DNA of 64,000 nucleotides, from positions 682,001-746,000 of the forward strand of contig NZ_CP065972.1 of the NCBI RefSeq assembly GCF_016127015.1, read 5' to 3'. Of the stretch, positions 35,113 to 45,147 are shown one piece after another. Source of the stretch: Corynebacterium tuberculostearicum (GTDB lineage: Bacteria; Actinomycetota; Actinomycetes; Mycobacteriales; Mycobacteriaceae). The notes under the pieces were generated by a model. The model searched no databases and was not told the origin of the DNA. It saw nothing but the letters and a program-made list of their open reading frames with translations. Position 1 is the first letter of the stretch; every line of letters begins with the position of its first letter. The position numbers and the translations under genes were made by a program.

Positions 35113-35668
35113 CGGTGTGGGGAGTGAACGCAGGAAGCTCGCGCAGCTCCGAACGGGTGTCGTAGTCGCGTTCGGCGCCGGTGCCGGGAATCTCGATGAA
35201 GTTGGCGCCATGGATGAGGCGACGGACGGAGACGTTCCGAGCCGTAGGAAGGGAATCGAGCTGAGCTTGGAGCGCGGGAGCGCGCCAGAGGGAACACAGC
35301 GGCTGGAGGTAGCCGTCGGCGGCGCGGGTGAGTACGGCATCGGCCGTGGAGGAGGCGAGGGTCGAGCGCAGACGGGGAAGCAGTAGCGGCGAATCGGGGG
35401 CATCCACGGCGAAGAGGGCGAGCTCGGAGCAGTGGGATAACGCCTGGGCGCCGGCCGCGATGCCGGCGACAGGACCACCGTAGAGCGGTGACTCGCACAC
35501 CTGGGGCACGCCGAGGCGATGCGGGGAGACAGCCACGGTCGGGGTGCCGTAGGGAAGCTGGGCGAGCAGGCGGTCGATAAAGCGCGTGCCGTGGAAAAAA
35601 AGGGAGGCCTTATCGGCGCCGCCCATGCGCCTGCCGTGGCCGCCGGCGAGGATGACCGCGCCGAGCAT
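35081..35668 (-). CDS. mobA: Molybdenum cofactor guanylyltransferase
   Basis: 195 residues. LAGGHGRRMGGADKA is the MobA nucleotidyltransferase signature and AVDAPDSPLLLP corresponds to the metal-binding DxP region. It links GMP to molybdopterin to form the bis-MGD cofactor used by nitrate reductases and formate dehydrogenases. The start overlaps the moaC stop by one base (TAATG). The C-terminal residues are read through a copy of the 14-bp repeat, so the tail may be recent. Confidence 0.9.
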   Translation of the reverse strand: MLGAVILAGGHGRRMGGADKASLFFHGTRFIDRLLAQLPYGTPTVAVSPHRLGVPQVCESPLYGGPVAGIAAGAQALSHCSELALFAVDAPDSPLLLPRLRSTLASSTADAVLTRAADGYLQPLCSLWRAPALQAQLDSLPTARNVSVRRLIHGANFIEIPGTGAERDYDTRSELRELPAFTPHTALRAHRQPLT

Positions 35669-36147
35669 TAGGACTCCGGGAGGGTGCGGGACCAGTCCCC
35701 GGAACGGCCGCCGGATTTCGCTACGATTCCGCAGCGGCGGATATACGCGGAGCGGTCCACGCCTTTGACCATGTCGATGATGGCGAGCGCGGAAACGTTC
35801 ACGGCCGTCAGAGCCTCCATTTCCACGCCGGTGCGGTCGGCGGTGCGGACGGTGGCGGAGATGGACACGTGGTCGTCGGCAAGCGTGAGCTCGACTGCGC
35901 AGCCGTGTACGCCGATGGTGTGTGCCAAGGGAAGTAGCTCGGGAACCTTCTTGGCGGCCGAAATGCCGGCGATGCGGGCAACGGCGAGGACATCGCCCTT
36001 GGGCACGGTGCCATCGCGCAAGGCGGTCATGACTTCCGGGGAACAGGCTACCTCGCCCTCAGCGGTGGCGGTGCGCACCGTGGGCTGCTTCTCGGTGACG
36101 TCGACCATGTAGGCGGCGCCGTCAGAGTTCAGGTGGGTAAATTCCAT
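35668..36147 (-). CDS. moaC: Cyclic pyranopterin monophosphate synthase
   Basis: 159 residues, standard MoaC length. MVDVTEKQPTVRTATA, KGDVLAVARIAGISAAKK, LLPLAHTIGVHG and the catalytic region VEMEALTAVNVSALAIIDM followed by KGVDR and KSGGRSGDW are present. The usual LCHP is LAHT here. It completes formation of the pterin ring from the MoaA product. Ribosome-binding AAGGAG lies 5-6 bp upstream; 9 bp separate it from moeA. Confidence 0.93.
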   Translation of the reverse strand: MEFTHLNSDGAAYMVDVTEKQPTVRTATAEGEVACSPEVMTALRDGTVPKGDVLAVARIAGISAAKKVPELLPLAHTIGVHGCAVELTLADDHVSISATVRTADRTGVEMEALTAVNVSALAIIDMVKGVDRSAYIRRCGIVAKSGGRSGDWSRTLPES

Positions 36148-36156
36148 GGTTACTCC

Positions 36157-37356
36157 TTAATACAGATAAACGGTGATGTCCTCGCCCATGGCCGGCGGCT
36201 CGGAGTCAATGAGGCAAAAGCCATTGGTGCCGGCCAGCGACACGATGCGGTGACTGCCGTGGGGCAGGTGCGAGGTGATGGCGGGCGCTGCCTGAAAGTC
36301 TACGGTGACGGGAACAATGGTCGGCCGTCCGCGGGAGGCGGGAAGGGGCGAATCCACCCGGGCGGGCAGGTTGACCCGCTGGCGTGGCGCGGGGTGTCCG
36401 GACAGTGCGGCGATAAGTGGCCGGGCATAGAGCTGGAAATCGACGAAGGCCGCTACGGGGTTGCCGGGCAAGCACAGCACCGGGGTGTCATTCCACAGCG
36501 AGTAGCCCTGCGGGGCACCCGGGCGCTGATCGACGTGCCCGAACCACGCGGAATCCGTGCGCCCGAGTACGGTGTGGACAACGTCGAAGGCGCCGGCGGA
36601 TACGCCACCTGAGGTGATGATGAGGTCGTGGGAGGGGGCTAGTTCATCTAGCGCAGAGGCGAGGTCCGCAGGGGCATCACCCACGTGGACGTGTGCGTTT
36701 GCACCTGCAAGGGCAGCGAGCATCGGGCCATTGGAATCCGGTAGTTGGCCGGGGGCGAGCTGCGCGGGGGAAGAGACGAGTTCTTCGCCGGAAGAAATGA
36801 CCGCGATGCGTGGGCGGCGGAAGATCGAGACGGAATACACGCCGGCGGAGGTGAGCGCGGCAATGACGGCGGCATCGATAAGCGTGCCGACGGTGGCGAC
36901 TGGCGCGCCGGGCTGGATGTCCTCGCCGGCGGGACGGATATGCGACTTGGTGGGGGCCTCCGTGATGGTGACCTCGTCCGGAAGTGCTACCGGGCCGGCC
37001 GGGGTGGTGGTGTTCTCCACGGGAACGACGAGCATTCCTGCGGTATCGGCCACGGGGGCACCGGTCATGATGCGAACGGCGTGGCCGACGGGCACATCGA
37101 TGGGAGCTGCGCCGGCTGGTACATCGCCGGCGACGGGAAGGGTCCATGGTGCGGGGGAGGAAAGATCCGCGGCATGGACGAGGAAGCCATCCATCGCCGA
37201 ATTGGCATGGGGCGGCACAGGGAAGCGCGCGGTGGCGTCGGCGGCGAGGACGCGGCCGCTGAGGGAGGCGTCGACGGGCGCGGACTCGGCCGGTGGGGTG
37301 GAAGCCAGCGCGAGGACGGCATCGAGGTGCGCGGAGATGCTGCGGGGCGTGGACAT
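36157..37356 (-). CDS. moeA: Molybdopterin molybdenumtransferase
   Basis: 399 residues from ATG at 37356; a longer open frame exists but overlaps moaA. Typical MoeA motifs: MDGFLVHAADL, IMTGAPVADTAGMLVVP, TSGGVSAGAFDVV and CLPGNPVAAFVDF. It inserts molybdate into adenylated molybdopterin. It lies 10 bp after moaA in a moaA-moeA-moaC-mobA operon. Confidence 0.94.
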   Translation of the reverse strand: MSTPRSISAHLDAVLALASTPPAESAPVDASLSGRVLAADATARFPVPPHANSAMDGFLVHAADLSSPAPWTLPVAGDVPAGAAPIDVPVGHAVRIMTGAPVADTAGMLVVPVENTTTPAGPVALPDEVTITEAPTKSHIRPAGEDIQPGAPVATVGTLIDAAVIAALTSAGVYSVSIFRRPRIAVISSGEELVSSPAQLAPGQLPDSNGPMLAALAGANAHVHVGDAPADLASALDELAPSHDLIITSGGVSAGAFDVVHTVLGRTDSAWFGHVDQRPGAPQGYSLWNDTPVLCLPGNPVAAFVDFQLYARPLIAALSGHPAPRQRVNLPARVDSPLPASRGRPTIVPVTVDFQAAPAITSHLPHGSHRIVSLAGTNGFCLIDSEPPAMGEDITVYLY

Positions 37357-37366
37357 AAGACTCAGG

Positions 37367-38479
37367 TTAGCCGCCAATGGCGGACATCGGACGGTCTGGT
37401 TGGAGAAAGCCCTCGTCATCAATGCCGTGACCGGGCTTTTTGGTCCACATTTCCCCGGCCCAAGCCTCCATGATCTCTGCATCGCTCGCGCCGGAGCGCA
37501 GCAGGTCCCGCAGCGGGGTTTCGGAATTGCCAAAGAGGCAATTGCGAATGGCGCCGTCGGTAGTAAGGCGGGTGCGGTCGCAATCGCCGCAGAAGGGGTG
37601 GGTGACCGAGGCAATGATGCCCAGCGTGCCGTGCGTGCCATCCGGAGCACTGACCTCCCACAAGGCGGCGGGGGCGGAACCGCGTGGTTCGCGTGCCGGC
37701 GTCATGGAAAAGTGGGTGCGCAGTCGGGCGAGGATATCTTCGGCCGTGACCATGTCCTCGCGGCGCCACTGCTCGCGGGGCCCGAGCGGCATCTGCTCGA
37801 TGAAGCGAAGCTGGGCGCCGTGGTGGACGGCATAGTCCGCCAGCGGAACGATGTCTTCTTCGTTGACCCCGGGCATGACCACGGCGTTGATCTTGATGGG
37901 GTGCAGGCCCGCGGCGTCCGCGGCGGCGATGGCCTGCAACACATGGTCGAGCCGGTCGCGGCGGGTGAGCGCGGCGTAGCGCTCGCGGTCGATGGTGTCG
38001 AGCGAGATATTGATGCGGTCGAGCCCGGCCGCGGCGAGGGCGCCGGCGCGCTTTTCTAGGCCAAGCCCGTTGGTGGTCAGCGCGGTGGACGGGGCGCGAC
38101 CCTGGTCGGTGCGCAGCTCCTTGGTCGCGGTAATAATCTTCTCCAGCGACTTGCGTAGCAGGGGCTCGCCGCCGGTAAAGCGCACTTGGCGGATGCCCAG
38201 CTTGCCGACGCCTATGCGGATCAGCCGGATGGTTTCCTCATCGCTCAAGGTTTGCTCTGTGGGCATCCACTCCAAACCTTCGGCCGGCATGCAATAGGTG
38301 CAACGCAGGTTGCAGCGATCCGTGAGGGAGACGCGCAGGTCACGGGCTTGGCGTCCATAGCGATCCAGCAGTGCGCGCGTGCCATCAGCGGCCGGTGCAG
38401 GTAGATCCGCCGGCGGTTTCGCTCGGCCTACGGTAGGCAGGGGCAAGGAAACCACGGGCTGCTGGGAGGAAGAGGTCAT
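37367..38479 (-). CDS. moaA: GTP 3',8-cyclase
   Basis: 370 residues from ATG at 38479. The radical-SAM cluster CNLRCTYC uses Cys56, Cys60 and Cys63; the second cluster FCGDCDRTRLTTDGAIRNC is at the C-terminal end, and the chain finishes in the Gly-Gly essential for activity. It opens molybdopterin synthesis from GTP. A frame from TTG at 38515 is open but lacks support. First gene of the cofactor operon; the weak ribosome-binding site is notable. Confidence 0.95.
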   Translation of the reverse strand: MTSSSQQPVVSLPLPTVGRAKPPADLPAPAADGTRALLDRYGRQARDLRVSLTDRCNLRCTYCMPAEGLEWMPTEQTLSDEETIRLIRIGVGKLGIRQVRFTGGEPLLRKSLEKIITATKELRTDQGRAPSTALTTNGLGLEKRAGALAAAGLDRINISLDTIDRERYAALTRRDRLDHVLQAIAAADAAGLHPIKINAVVMPGVNEEDIVPLADYAVHHGAQLRFIEQMPLGPREQWRREDMVTAEDILARLRTHFSMTPAREPRGSAPAALWEVSAPDGTHGTLGIIASVTHPFCGDCDRTRLTTDGAIRNCLFGNSETPLRDLLRSGASDAEIMEAWAGEMWTKKPGHGIDDEGFLQPDRPMSAIGG

Positions 38480-38545
38480 TGGTGCCAGTCTAAGAGAGGG
38501 GACGAGGTACACCAAGCTGCAACGGCGACTGACGCGAATTTATTC

Positions 38546-40327
38546 CTAGTTTTCCCGGCTTAAATCGGCGGCGCCGGTGACGTCGAGCCGCTGGGATTCA
38601 CCCGGGCCCTTGAGCCGGATGATGTTGTACTCGCCCTCTGCCAGGTGGGCGCGCAAATCTTTCTTATCGAATTTGCCCACGGATGTCTTATCGATGGACT
38701 TCACAAAGGTCCAATACTCCGGCAGCATCCAGCTCGGCAGTTCCTTGCGCATGCTGGCGCGCAGGCGCTCCGCAGTCTCGATGGTGGGTGAGGCGCCCTC
38801 GGCCAATACGGTGACGGCGAGTGGGCGCTCGACCCATTGCTTATCGGGGTAGCCAATGACGGCGGCCTCGACGACAAGCTCGTCGGACATGATGAGGTTT
38901 TCTAGCTGCACGGAATAGATCCATTCGCCGCCGGAGCGAATGACATCGCGGGCGCGGTCCTCCACGGTAAGGAAGCCGTCCTTGGTAACAGAGCCGACGT
39001 CGCCAGTGCGCAGCCAGCCATCGGCGGTGAACTTATCCTCCGCGGCCTCGACTTGTTTGCCGCGGAATTCGGAGGCGATTTCGCCCGGCTCAGCGGTGGG
39101 CGAGTGGTAGTAGGAACCGGTGACCAGGTTACCGCGCACCTGCAGCTCGCCGGCATTGCGGTCGGTGCGAGCGACGACTTGCCCGTCGTTGACTACGCGG
39201 TATTCCAGTGAGGCGGGGATGCGGCCTTGGGATACGCGGTAGGCCCAGCGGGTATCGCCGGAGGCGCCCTGGGGCGGGCGGGCAACGCTGCCTACGGTGG
39301 AGGTTTCCACCATGCCCCACACGTGGACCACATCGACGCCGTAGCGCTCCTCCCACATCTTGATCAGCGTCGGCGGGACGGGGGAGCCGCCGGCGTAGAT
39401 CTCGGTGAGCGTCATGCGCTCTGGTGGATGGTGCATGTAGTGGACAAAGAGCTGAATCCAGATGGTAGGCACGCCGTGTGCCACGCGCGGAGAGGTAGCG
39501 GCGATGGCTTTGGCTAGGGTGGGGGCGGACACATCGGCGTCGGGAAGCACCAGCGGGGTGCCCGTCATGAAACAGGTGAAGGGAACGCCCCAGCTGAGCA
39601 CGTGGCAGATAGGAATGCAGCACAGGAAGGTCTCGCCGTGGGTAATGCACAGCGAGTCTGAGGAACGCAGCTGCATGGCCTCCAAATAGAGAGACCGGTG
39701 TGAATACAGCACTCCCTTGGGCGCGCCCGTGGTGCCCGTGGAATAGCACAGCGCCGCGGCCGTGCGCTCATCTAGTTCGGGCCAGTCATAGACGGTAGAG
39801 CGGCCGTCGATAAGAGCCTCATAGGAATACACCTCAACCCCGCGGGGGAAAAGGTGAGCAAACTGCCGCGCTGGTTGGGCGCCGGTGATGATGACGCTTC
39901 CCACGGAGTCGGTGCCCACGAGCACCTTGCCTAGCTGCTGCGCCAAGCGGGGATCGCACACGATGGCGGAGATTTCCGCATGGTTAATAATGTGGCGGAT
40001 CTGGTCATTCATCAGCTGCTTATTCAGCGGGGCAAAAATCGCGCCCTTGCAGGCGGTGCCGAACATTACCTCCAAGTGCTCGGCGCAATTCCACATAAAG
40101 CTGCCCACGCGCTCATCGCTGGTGATACCCAATTCATCGTGAATGGCGTGGGCGAACGCGGCGGCGCGGGCAGCGATATCGCGGAAGGTAACTTCCTCGG
40201 CCGGATCGAATTCTGAGCCGGTGCCCTCACCGTGCCAGGTGGTAACCGTGGTGTCCCCGTGTACCGAGGCACCGTATTCCAAAATGCGGGTCAGGGACAG
40301 GGGGATATCCATCATCGTGGAAAGCAT
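38546..40327 (-). CDS. Acyl-CoA synthetase (AMP-forming fatty acid-CoA ligase)
   Basis: 593 residues. AMP-binding motif YSTGTTGAPKGVLYSHRS, the VHVWGMVETS motif, GWLRTGDVGSVTKDGFLTV with DRARDVIRSGGEWI, and the catalytic Lys in SVGKFDKKDL identify a full-length FadD-type ligase. It activates a fatty acid or related acid as acyl-CoA. Several in-frame ATGs exist near the start (40327, 40315, 40312); the first is used, with TACAGT 6 bp upstream that could be the -10 of a leaderless mRNA. It is 66 bp upstream of moaA on the same strand but unrelated in function. Confidence 0.88.
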   Translation of the reverse strand: MLSTMMDIPLSLTRILEYGASVHGDTTVTTWHGEGTGSEFDPAEEVTFRDIAARAAAFAHAIHDELGITSDERVGSFMWNCAEHLEVMFGTACKGAIFAPLNKQLMNDQIRHIINHAEISAIVCDPRLAQQLGKVLVGTDSVGSVIITGAQPARQFAHLFPRGVEVYSYEALIDGRSTVYDWPELDERTAAALCYSTGTTGAPKGVLYSHRSLYLEAMQLRSSDSLCITHGETFLCCIPICHVLSWGVPFTCFMTGTPLVLPDADVSAPTLAKAIAATSPRVAHGVPTIWIQLFVHYMHHPPERMTLTEIYAGGSPVPPTLIKMWEERYGVDVVHVWGMVETSTVGSVARPPQGASGDTRWAYRVSQGRIPASLEYRVVNDGQVVARTDRNAGELQVRGNLVTGSYYHSPTAEPGEIASEFRGKQVEAAEDKFTADGWLRTGDVGSVTKDGFLTVEDRARDVIRSGGEWIYSVQLENLIMSDELVVEAAVIGYPDKQWVERPLAVTVLAEGASPTIETAERLRASMRKELPSWMLPEYWTFVKSIDKTSVGKFDKKDLRAHLAEGEYNIIRLKGPGESQRLDVTGAADLSREN

Positions 40328-40682
40328 GCCTCTACTGTAGCGGTGTCATGGTGCGGGCGTTGCTCCCTATGCGTTATACTTGTTCGCGACTGGTAGGAAA
40401 CCGGAAAGTTTTAGCTCCCCTTTCCTATGCATTCGGGCCCAGAGAAGTATTTTTGCCCGCAGTCGTTTCTTGATTTCTTCCGGTTCGTGCACTCGCTGTG
40501 CGAAGTCTCCACAAGGACACGGAAGAGGCCTCATACTTATTGCCCGGCAGGACGCGCATGCGCCTTGGCACGAGGGCGAGAAGTCCTAGAAAAATACACA
40601 TTGGCTTCCAGTGCAACGCCGCGAGCATAGGCTGCGGCGGCTCCCGCATAATCGGACCTGGTCAAGCAACGAAAGGATATCC
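40328..40682 (+). promoter_or_regulatory. Long rho leader region
   Basis: No convincing gene is found in these 355 bp. TATACT (40375-40380) is a good -10 element, giving a start near 40387 and a leader of about 295 nt. The leader has several C-rich, G-poor and T-rich stretches. In other bacteria rho leaders mediate autogenous, Rho-dependent attenuation; a similar role here is inference. Confidence 0.55.
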
Positions 40683-42521
40683 GTGAGCGAAACGGACAAC
40701 ACCGCAGCACAGGATCTTGCATCCCTGAAGCTGCCGGAATTGCGCAAAATGGCCGCAGAGCGCGGCCTACGTGGTGTCTCTGCCCTGCGCAAGGGGGATC
40801 TCATCACCGCCATCAAGACCGGACAGGTTCCGCCTAAGGCCAAGGCCAAGGTGGAAAAGGCCGTTCAGGTAGAAAAGGCGGAGAAGCCTGAGAAAGCAGA
40901 TAAGCCGCGCAAAAAGGCGCAGGAAGATGCGCCGCAGAAGGCGGAAAAGCAGGAAGAATCCGGCGAGAAGCAGGATAACCGCCAGCAGAGCTCTGGCGAG
41001 GACCAGCGCTATGAATCGCGCTCCCAGGCCCGCCGCGCTCGCCGCAACCGGGCCCGCCGCCAAGAGCGTCAGGAGCGCCAAGAACGGCAAGAGCGCGAGG
41101 AGCGCAACCGCAACGAGGAGCAGGGCGGCGCTAAGGATAACCGCGACAATAACTCTCAGGATGGCTCCGATAATCAGGGCGAGAAGAATGACCGCGGCGA
41201 TAATAAGCAGCGCGGCAACCGCCACGAAGACAACAATAACCACGAGCGCGGCAATCGCCGTGGGCGCCGCAACCGCCGCAACCGCCGCGGCCGCGGAAAT
41301 AATAATGACAATAATGGCGGCAATGATTTGCAGGTCCGCGAGGGCGATGAGCTGCAGGCTGTCGGCGGCATCTTGGACGTCGTAGACAATAATGTCGCTT
41401 TCCTGCGCACCACGGGCTACCGCGCCGCGGCTTCCGACGTCTTTGTGAACAACGGTATCGTCCGCCGCCTAGGCCTGCGCTCTGGTGACGCCATTACCGG
41501 TCAGGTCAAGGTTTCCGGCCCGACGCATACGCACGGCAATGGCCGCAACCGCCGCAAGTACAACCAGCTGGTACAGGTCGATACCGTCAACGGCATTGAT
41601 CCGGAAGGCGCAAGGCAGCGCCCGCACTTTAATAAGCTGACCCCGCTGTACCCGAATAAGCGCCTGCGTTTGGAAACGGATCCGAAGATCCTCACCACCC
41701 GCGTCATTGACCTCATCATGCCGATTGGTAAGGGCCAGCGCGCGCTTATCGTCTCCCCGCCAAAGGCCGGCAAGACGACGATTCTGCAGAATATCGCCAA
41801 CGCGATTTCTACCAATAACCCGGAGTGCTACCTCATGGTCGTCCTCGTAGACGAGCGCCCTGAGGAGGTTACGGACATGCAACGATCCGTCAACGGTGAG
41901 GTAATTGCCTCCACCTTTGACCGCCCGCCATCAGAGCACACCTCCGTGGCGGAGCTGGCTATCGAGCGCGCCAAGCGCCTGGTGGAGCAGGGCAAGGACG
42001 TCGTGGTCTTGCTGGATTCCATTACCCGCCTCGGCCGCGCTTATAACAATTCCTCCCCGGCTTCTGGCCGCATTCTCTCCGGCGGTGTGGACTCCAATGC
42101 GCTCTACCCGCCAAAGCGTTTCCTGGGTGCCGCCCGCAATATCGAAGAGGGTGGTTCGCTGACGATTATCGCCACCGCCATGGTGGAGACCGGTTCTACC
42201 GGCGATACCGTCATCTTCGAGGAATTCAAGGGCACAGGCAACGCCGAACTGAAGCTGGACCGTGGCATCTCTGAGCGTCGCGTCTTCCCAGCTGTGGACG
42301 TCAACCCGTCCGGTACTCGTAAGGACGAGCTGTTGCTCGTTCCAGAGGAAGCACGCATCATGACCAAGCTGCGTCGCATCCTCTCCGCCCTGGACTCCCA
42401 CCAGGCCATTGACCTGCTCATTAAGCAGCTGAAGAAGACCCGCTCCAATGGCGAGTTCTTGATGCAGGTGGCCTCCTCGGCCCCGATGGCTGCGGATAAG
42501 GATGAAGAAGATTATGTCTAA
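40683..42521 (+). CDS. rho: Transcription termination factor Rho
   Basis: 612 residues from GTG with AAAGGA 7 bp upstream; an upstream in-frame ATG at 40611 is inside the leader. The N-terminal Rho-N helix ([18 protein letters not shown]) is followed by a ~170-residue disordered insertion rich in Arg, Asn, Asp, Gln and Glu, usual in actinobacteria, then the RNA-binding domain. The ATPase has SPPKAGKTT (P-loop), [15 protein letters not shown], the Q-loop region [15 protein letters not shown] and [15 protein letters not shown]. The hexamer terminates untranslated transcripts. Overlaps prfA by 8 bp. Confidence 0.96.
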   Translation: MSETDNTAAQDLASLKLPELRKMAAERGLRGVSALRKGDLITAIKTGQVPPKAKAKVEKAVQVEKAEKPEKADKPRKKAQEDAPQKAEKQEESGEKQDNRQQSSGEDQRYESRSQARRARRNRARRQERQERQERQEREERNRNEEQGGAKDNRDNNSQDGSDNQGEKNDRGDNKQRGNRHEDNNNHERGNRRGRRNRRNRRGRGNNNDNNGGNDLQVREGDELQAVGGILDVVDNNVAFLRTTGYRAAASDVFVNNGIVRRLGLRSGDAITGQVKVSGPTHTHGNGRNRRKYNQLVQVDTVNGIDPEGARQRPHFNKLTPLYPNKRLRLETDPKILTTRVIDLIMPIGKGQRALIVSPPKAGKTTILQNIANAISTNNPECYLMVVLVDERPEEVTDMQRSVNGEVIASTFDRPPSEHTSVAELAIERAKRLVEQGKDVVVLLDSITRLGRAYNNSSPASGRILSGGVDSNALYPPKRFLGAARNIEEGGSLTIIATAMVETGSTGDTVIFEEFKGTGNAELKLDRGISERRVFPAVDVNPSGTRKDELLLVPEEARIMTKLRRILSALDSHQAIDLLIKQLKKTRSNGEFLMQVASSAPMAADKDEEDYV

Positions 42522-43590
42522 TCAGGTTTCGCTCGTTGATGACATCGTGTCCGAGTACCAAGGCATTGAGATGCAGATGGCCGATCCGGAAGTAGCCGGC
42601 GACCAGAAGCAATTCCGCAAGCTCTCCAAGCGCTACGCGGAACTGCGCCCCATCATCATGGTCAATGATGAGCTTACCCAGGCGCGTGAGGATCTCGCTG
42701 ATGCCAAGGAGATGGCCTATGAGGACCATGACTTCCAGGAGGAAGCGGACCGCCTAGAAAAGTCTGTGGAGAGCTTGGAAGAAAAGCTCGCTGACCTGCT
42801 CGCGCCGCGCGATGAGCAGGATTCCGAGGACATCATTATGGAAATCAAGGCCGGCGCGGGCGGCGAAGAAGCGGCCCTCTTTGCCGGCGACTTGGCCCGC
42901 ATGTACGAGCGTTATGCGGACAAGACGGGCTTTAATTGGGAGGTCTTGGGCCTCAATGAGTCCGATTTGGGCGGTGTGAAGGATATGACCATTTCCTTCC
43001 GCTCCAAGTCCCCGTCGCGCGATGGAGCCTGGTCCGTATTCAAGTTTGAGGGCGGCGTGCACCGCGTGCAGCGTGTTCCGGTTACCGAGTCCCAGGGTCG
43101 CATTCAGACCTCTGCCGCCGGCGTGCTGGTCTATCCGGAGCCGGAAGAGGTCGAGTCCGTCAATATCGATGACAAGGATATTCGCGTCGATGTCTACCGT
43201 TCTTCCGGTAAGGGCGGTCAGGGCGTGAACACCACCGACTCCGCGGTGCGTATTACCCACCTGCCTACTGGGCTTATCGTGACCTGCCAGAAGGAGCGTT
43301 CCCAGATTCAGAATAAGGCGCGTGCGCTGCAGGTTCTGCAGGCCCGTCTGGATCAAATGGAGCGCGAGGCGCGCGAGGCTGAGGCCGGCGAGCAGCGCGC
43401 CTCTCAGGTGCGCACCATGGACCGTTCCGAGCGCATCCGCACCTATAACTGGCCGGAAAACCGCATTACGGATCACCGCATTGGTTACAAGGCTAATAAC
43501 TTGGATTCCGTGTTGAACGGTGACATGCATGACCTTATTAAGGCCCTGCAGGACCAAGAGCGCGCTGAGCGCCTCGAGGCCGAGGGGTAA
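42514..43590 (+). CDS. prfA: Peptide chain release factor 1
   Basis: 358 residues from ATG at 42514, inside the rho 3' end; GGATGAAGAA upstream acts as the ribosome-binding site. The catalytic GGQ is in [17 protein letters not shown] and the RF1 stop-codon-reading PVT is in [15 protein letters not shown], distinguishing it from RF2. It releases peptides at UAG and UAA. PrmC, which methylates the GGQ glutamine, is encoded next. Confidence 0.97.
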   Translation: MSNQVSLVDDIVSEYQGIEMQMADPEVAGDQKQFRKLSKRYAELRPIIMVNDELTQAREDLADAKEMAYEDHDFQEEADRLEKSVESLEEKLADLLAPRDEQDSEDIIMEIKAGAGGEEAALFAGDLARMYERYADKTGFNWEVLGLNESDLGGVKDMTISFRSKSPSRDGAWSVFKFEGGVHRVQRVPVTESQGRIQTSAAGVLVYPEPEEVESVNIDDKDIRVDVYRSSGKGGQGVNTTDSAVRITHLPTGLIVTCQKERSQIQNKARALQVLQARLDQMEREAREAEAGEQRASQVRTMDRSERIRTYNWPENRITDHRIGYKANNLDSVLNGDMHDLIKALQDQERAERLEAEG

Positions 43591-43596
43591 CTCAGC

Positions 43597-44433
43597 GTGG
43601 ATAACACGTATGGACGGGCGCTGCGCCGCGGGGTGCAGCGCCTTCGTGCTGCCGGGGTGGCCAGCCCTGAATGGGATGCACGCATCATGGCCGCGCACCT
43701 AATCCACTGCGGCCACATGGATATCCCGCTCGATCAGTCTCCTATGCCCGGCTTCGACGTGGCCTTTGATGCACTGCTGCGCCGCCGGGAGGCCCGCGAG
43801 CCTTTGCAGTACGTACTAGGCAGCGCCTGGTTCGGCCCGCTGGAGCTCAAGGTGGGCCCGGGCGTGTTTATCCCGCGGCCGGAAACCGAGGTTATGGCGG
43901 ACTGGGCGGTGCGCAATGCCGAAGGCCCGCGGCTGGTTGATTTGTGCACCGGCACGGGCGCGTTGGCGCTCTACCTCCACCACTATCTACCTGATGCGCA
44001 GGTGAAGGCAGTGGAGCTTGCCGACGCCGCCTTGGCCTACACTCAAGCCAATACCCATAACACCGGGGTAGAGGTTATCCAGGCCGACGCCACTGCCGGC
44101 GAAACCTTGGCGGACTGGAATGGGACCGTAGACCTCCTCGTGACCAACCCGCCCTACGTGCCGGAGACCCCGGATCTTGAACCCGAGGTATATCACGACC
44201 CGCATAACGCGGTTTTTGCCGGAGCGGATGGGATGGGGGTCATTACCGGCCTTATTCCGACCATTGCGCGACTTGTGCGCCCGGGCGGCAAGGTGGCCAT
44301 CGAACACGACGATTCCACGAGCGACGCCGTACAAGCCGCAGTGGCCCGACACGGCGGCTTTGAACAGATCGCCGCGCTGCAAGACCTGACGGGAACGCCC
44401 CGGTTTGTCACTGCGGTGCGCAGAGTAGACTAA
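43597..44433 (+). CDS. prmC: Release factor glutamine methyltransferase
   Basis: 278 residues from GTG with GAGGGG 8 bp upstream. The SAM site VDLCTGTGALALYL, the substrate motif LLVTNPPYVPE (NPPY binds the target Gln) and an N-terminal helical domain with FIPRPETEVMADW are present. It methylates the GGQ glutamine of release factors. It is 6 bp after prfA. Confidence 0.95.
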   Translation: MDNTYGRALRRGVQRLRAAGVASPEWDARIMAAHLIHCGHMDIPLDQSPMPGFDVAFDALLRRREAREPLQYVLGSAWFGPLELKVGPGVFIPRPETEVMADWAVRNAEGPRLVDLCTGTGALALYLHHYLPDAQVKAVELADAALAYTQANTHNTGVEVIQADATAGETLADWNGTVDLLVTNPPYVPETPDLEPEVYHDPHNAVFAGADGMGVITGLIPTIARLVRPGGKVAIEHDDSTSDAVQAAVARHGGFEQIAALQDLTGTPRFVTAVRRVD

Positions 44434-44465
44434 GACACCAGTGAGGGCAAGAAGGGGAAAAGAGT

Positions 44466-45134
44466 ATGCAAGGAAAGATTTTTAACTGCGCCGATGATGC
44501 CGAGCGCGAAGAGGGCATGAACATTGCGGTCAAGGCTGCGCAATCCGGTCGCCTTGTGGTCATGCCCACCGATACGCTCTATGGCCTCGGCTGCGATGCC
44601 TTTGATAACGATGCCGTAGCCAACCTCTTGGCCACTAAACAGCGTGGCCCAGATATGCCGGTGCCGGTATTGGTGGGTTCCTGGGATACCGTTCGCGGTC
44701 TGGTTGCTTCCTATACCGATACCGCGCGTGACTTGGTGGAAGCCTTCTGGCCTGGTGGTCTGTCCATCGTCGTTCCGCAAGCACCCTCCCTGCCGTGGAA
44801 CCTCGGCGATACCCGCGGCACCGTGATGCTGCGCATGCCGTTGCATCCCATTGCCATCGAGTTGCTGCGCGAGGTTGGCCCCATGGCAGTGTCCTCCGCC
44901 AATATTTCTGGCCACCAGCCGCCGACCACGGCGCTTATGGCCAAGCAGCAGCTTGGTAAAGCCGTGACGGTTTACTTGGATGGGGGAGAGACGGCCGTCG
45001 GCAAGCCGTCGACCATCATTGATCTCTCTGGTGAGCGCCCGTACCTGCTACGCGAAGGAGCGCTCTCGGCCGAGGAAATCGGCGAGGTTATCGGCGTCGA
45101 CGCGCAGACCCTGCGTACCCGCCCACAGGCTTAA
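44466..45134 (+). CDS. L-threonylcarbamoyladenylate synthase
   Basis: 222 residues of the TsaC/Sua5/YrdC family. The basic nucleotide-binding patch PTDTLYGLGCDAF, KQRGPDMPVPVLV, FWPGGLSIVV, LRMPLHPIAIELL and SSANISGHQPPTT are present, without the extra C-terminal Sua5 domain. It makes threonylcarbamoyl-AMP for t6A37 modification of ANN-decoding tRNAs. AAGGGGAAA lies ~8 bp upstream. Confidence 0.94.
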   Translation: MQGKIFNCADDAEREEGMNIAVKAAQSGRLVVMPTDTLYGLGCDAFDNDAVANLLATKQRGPDMPVPVLVGSWDTVRGLVASYTDTARDLVEAFWPGGLSIVVPQAPSLPWNLGDTRGTVMLRMPLHPIAIELLREVGPMAVSSANISGHQPPTTALMAKQQLGKAVTVYLDGGETAVGKPSTIIDLSGERPYLLREGALSAEEIGEVIGVDAQTLRTRPQA

Positions 45135-45147
45135 GGGGGGAATTCGC

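Noticed and set aside
34904..35386. 160-codon open frame on the plus strand over the repeats
   Set aside because: It is antisense to mobA and translates the inverted repeats into repetitive Arg/Gly sequence; no family features.
36557..38059. 500-codon open frame on the plus strand
   Set aside because: It is antisense to moeA and moaA, which have full family motifs; its translation is low-complexity Ala/Arg/Ser/Gly typical of shadow frames in GC-rich DNA.
40380..40589. Small leader peptide gene upstream of rho
   Set aside because: Starts with TTG at the predicted transcription start region without a ribosome-binding site, has unremarkable composition and no amino-acid runs typical of attenuator peptides.
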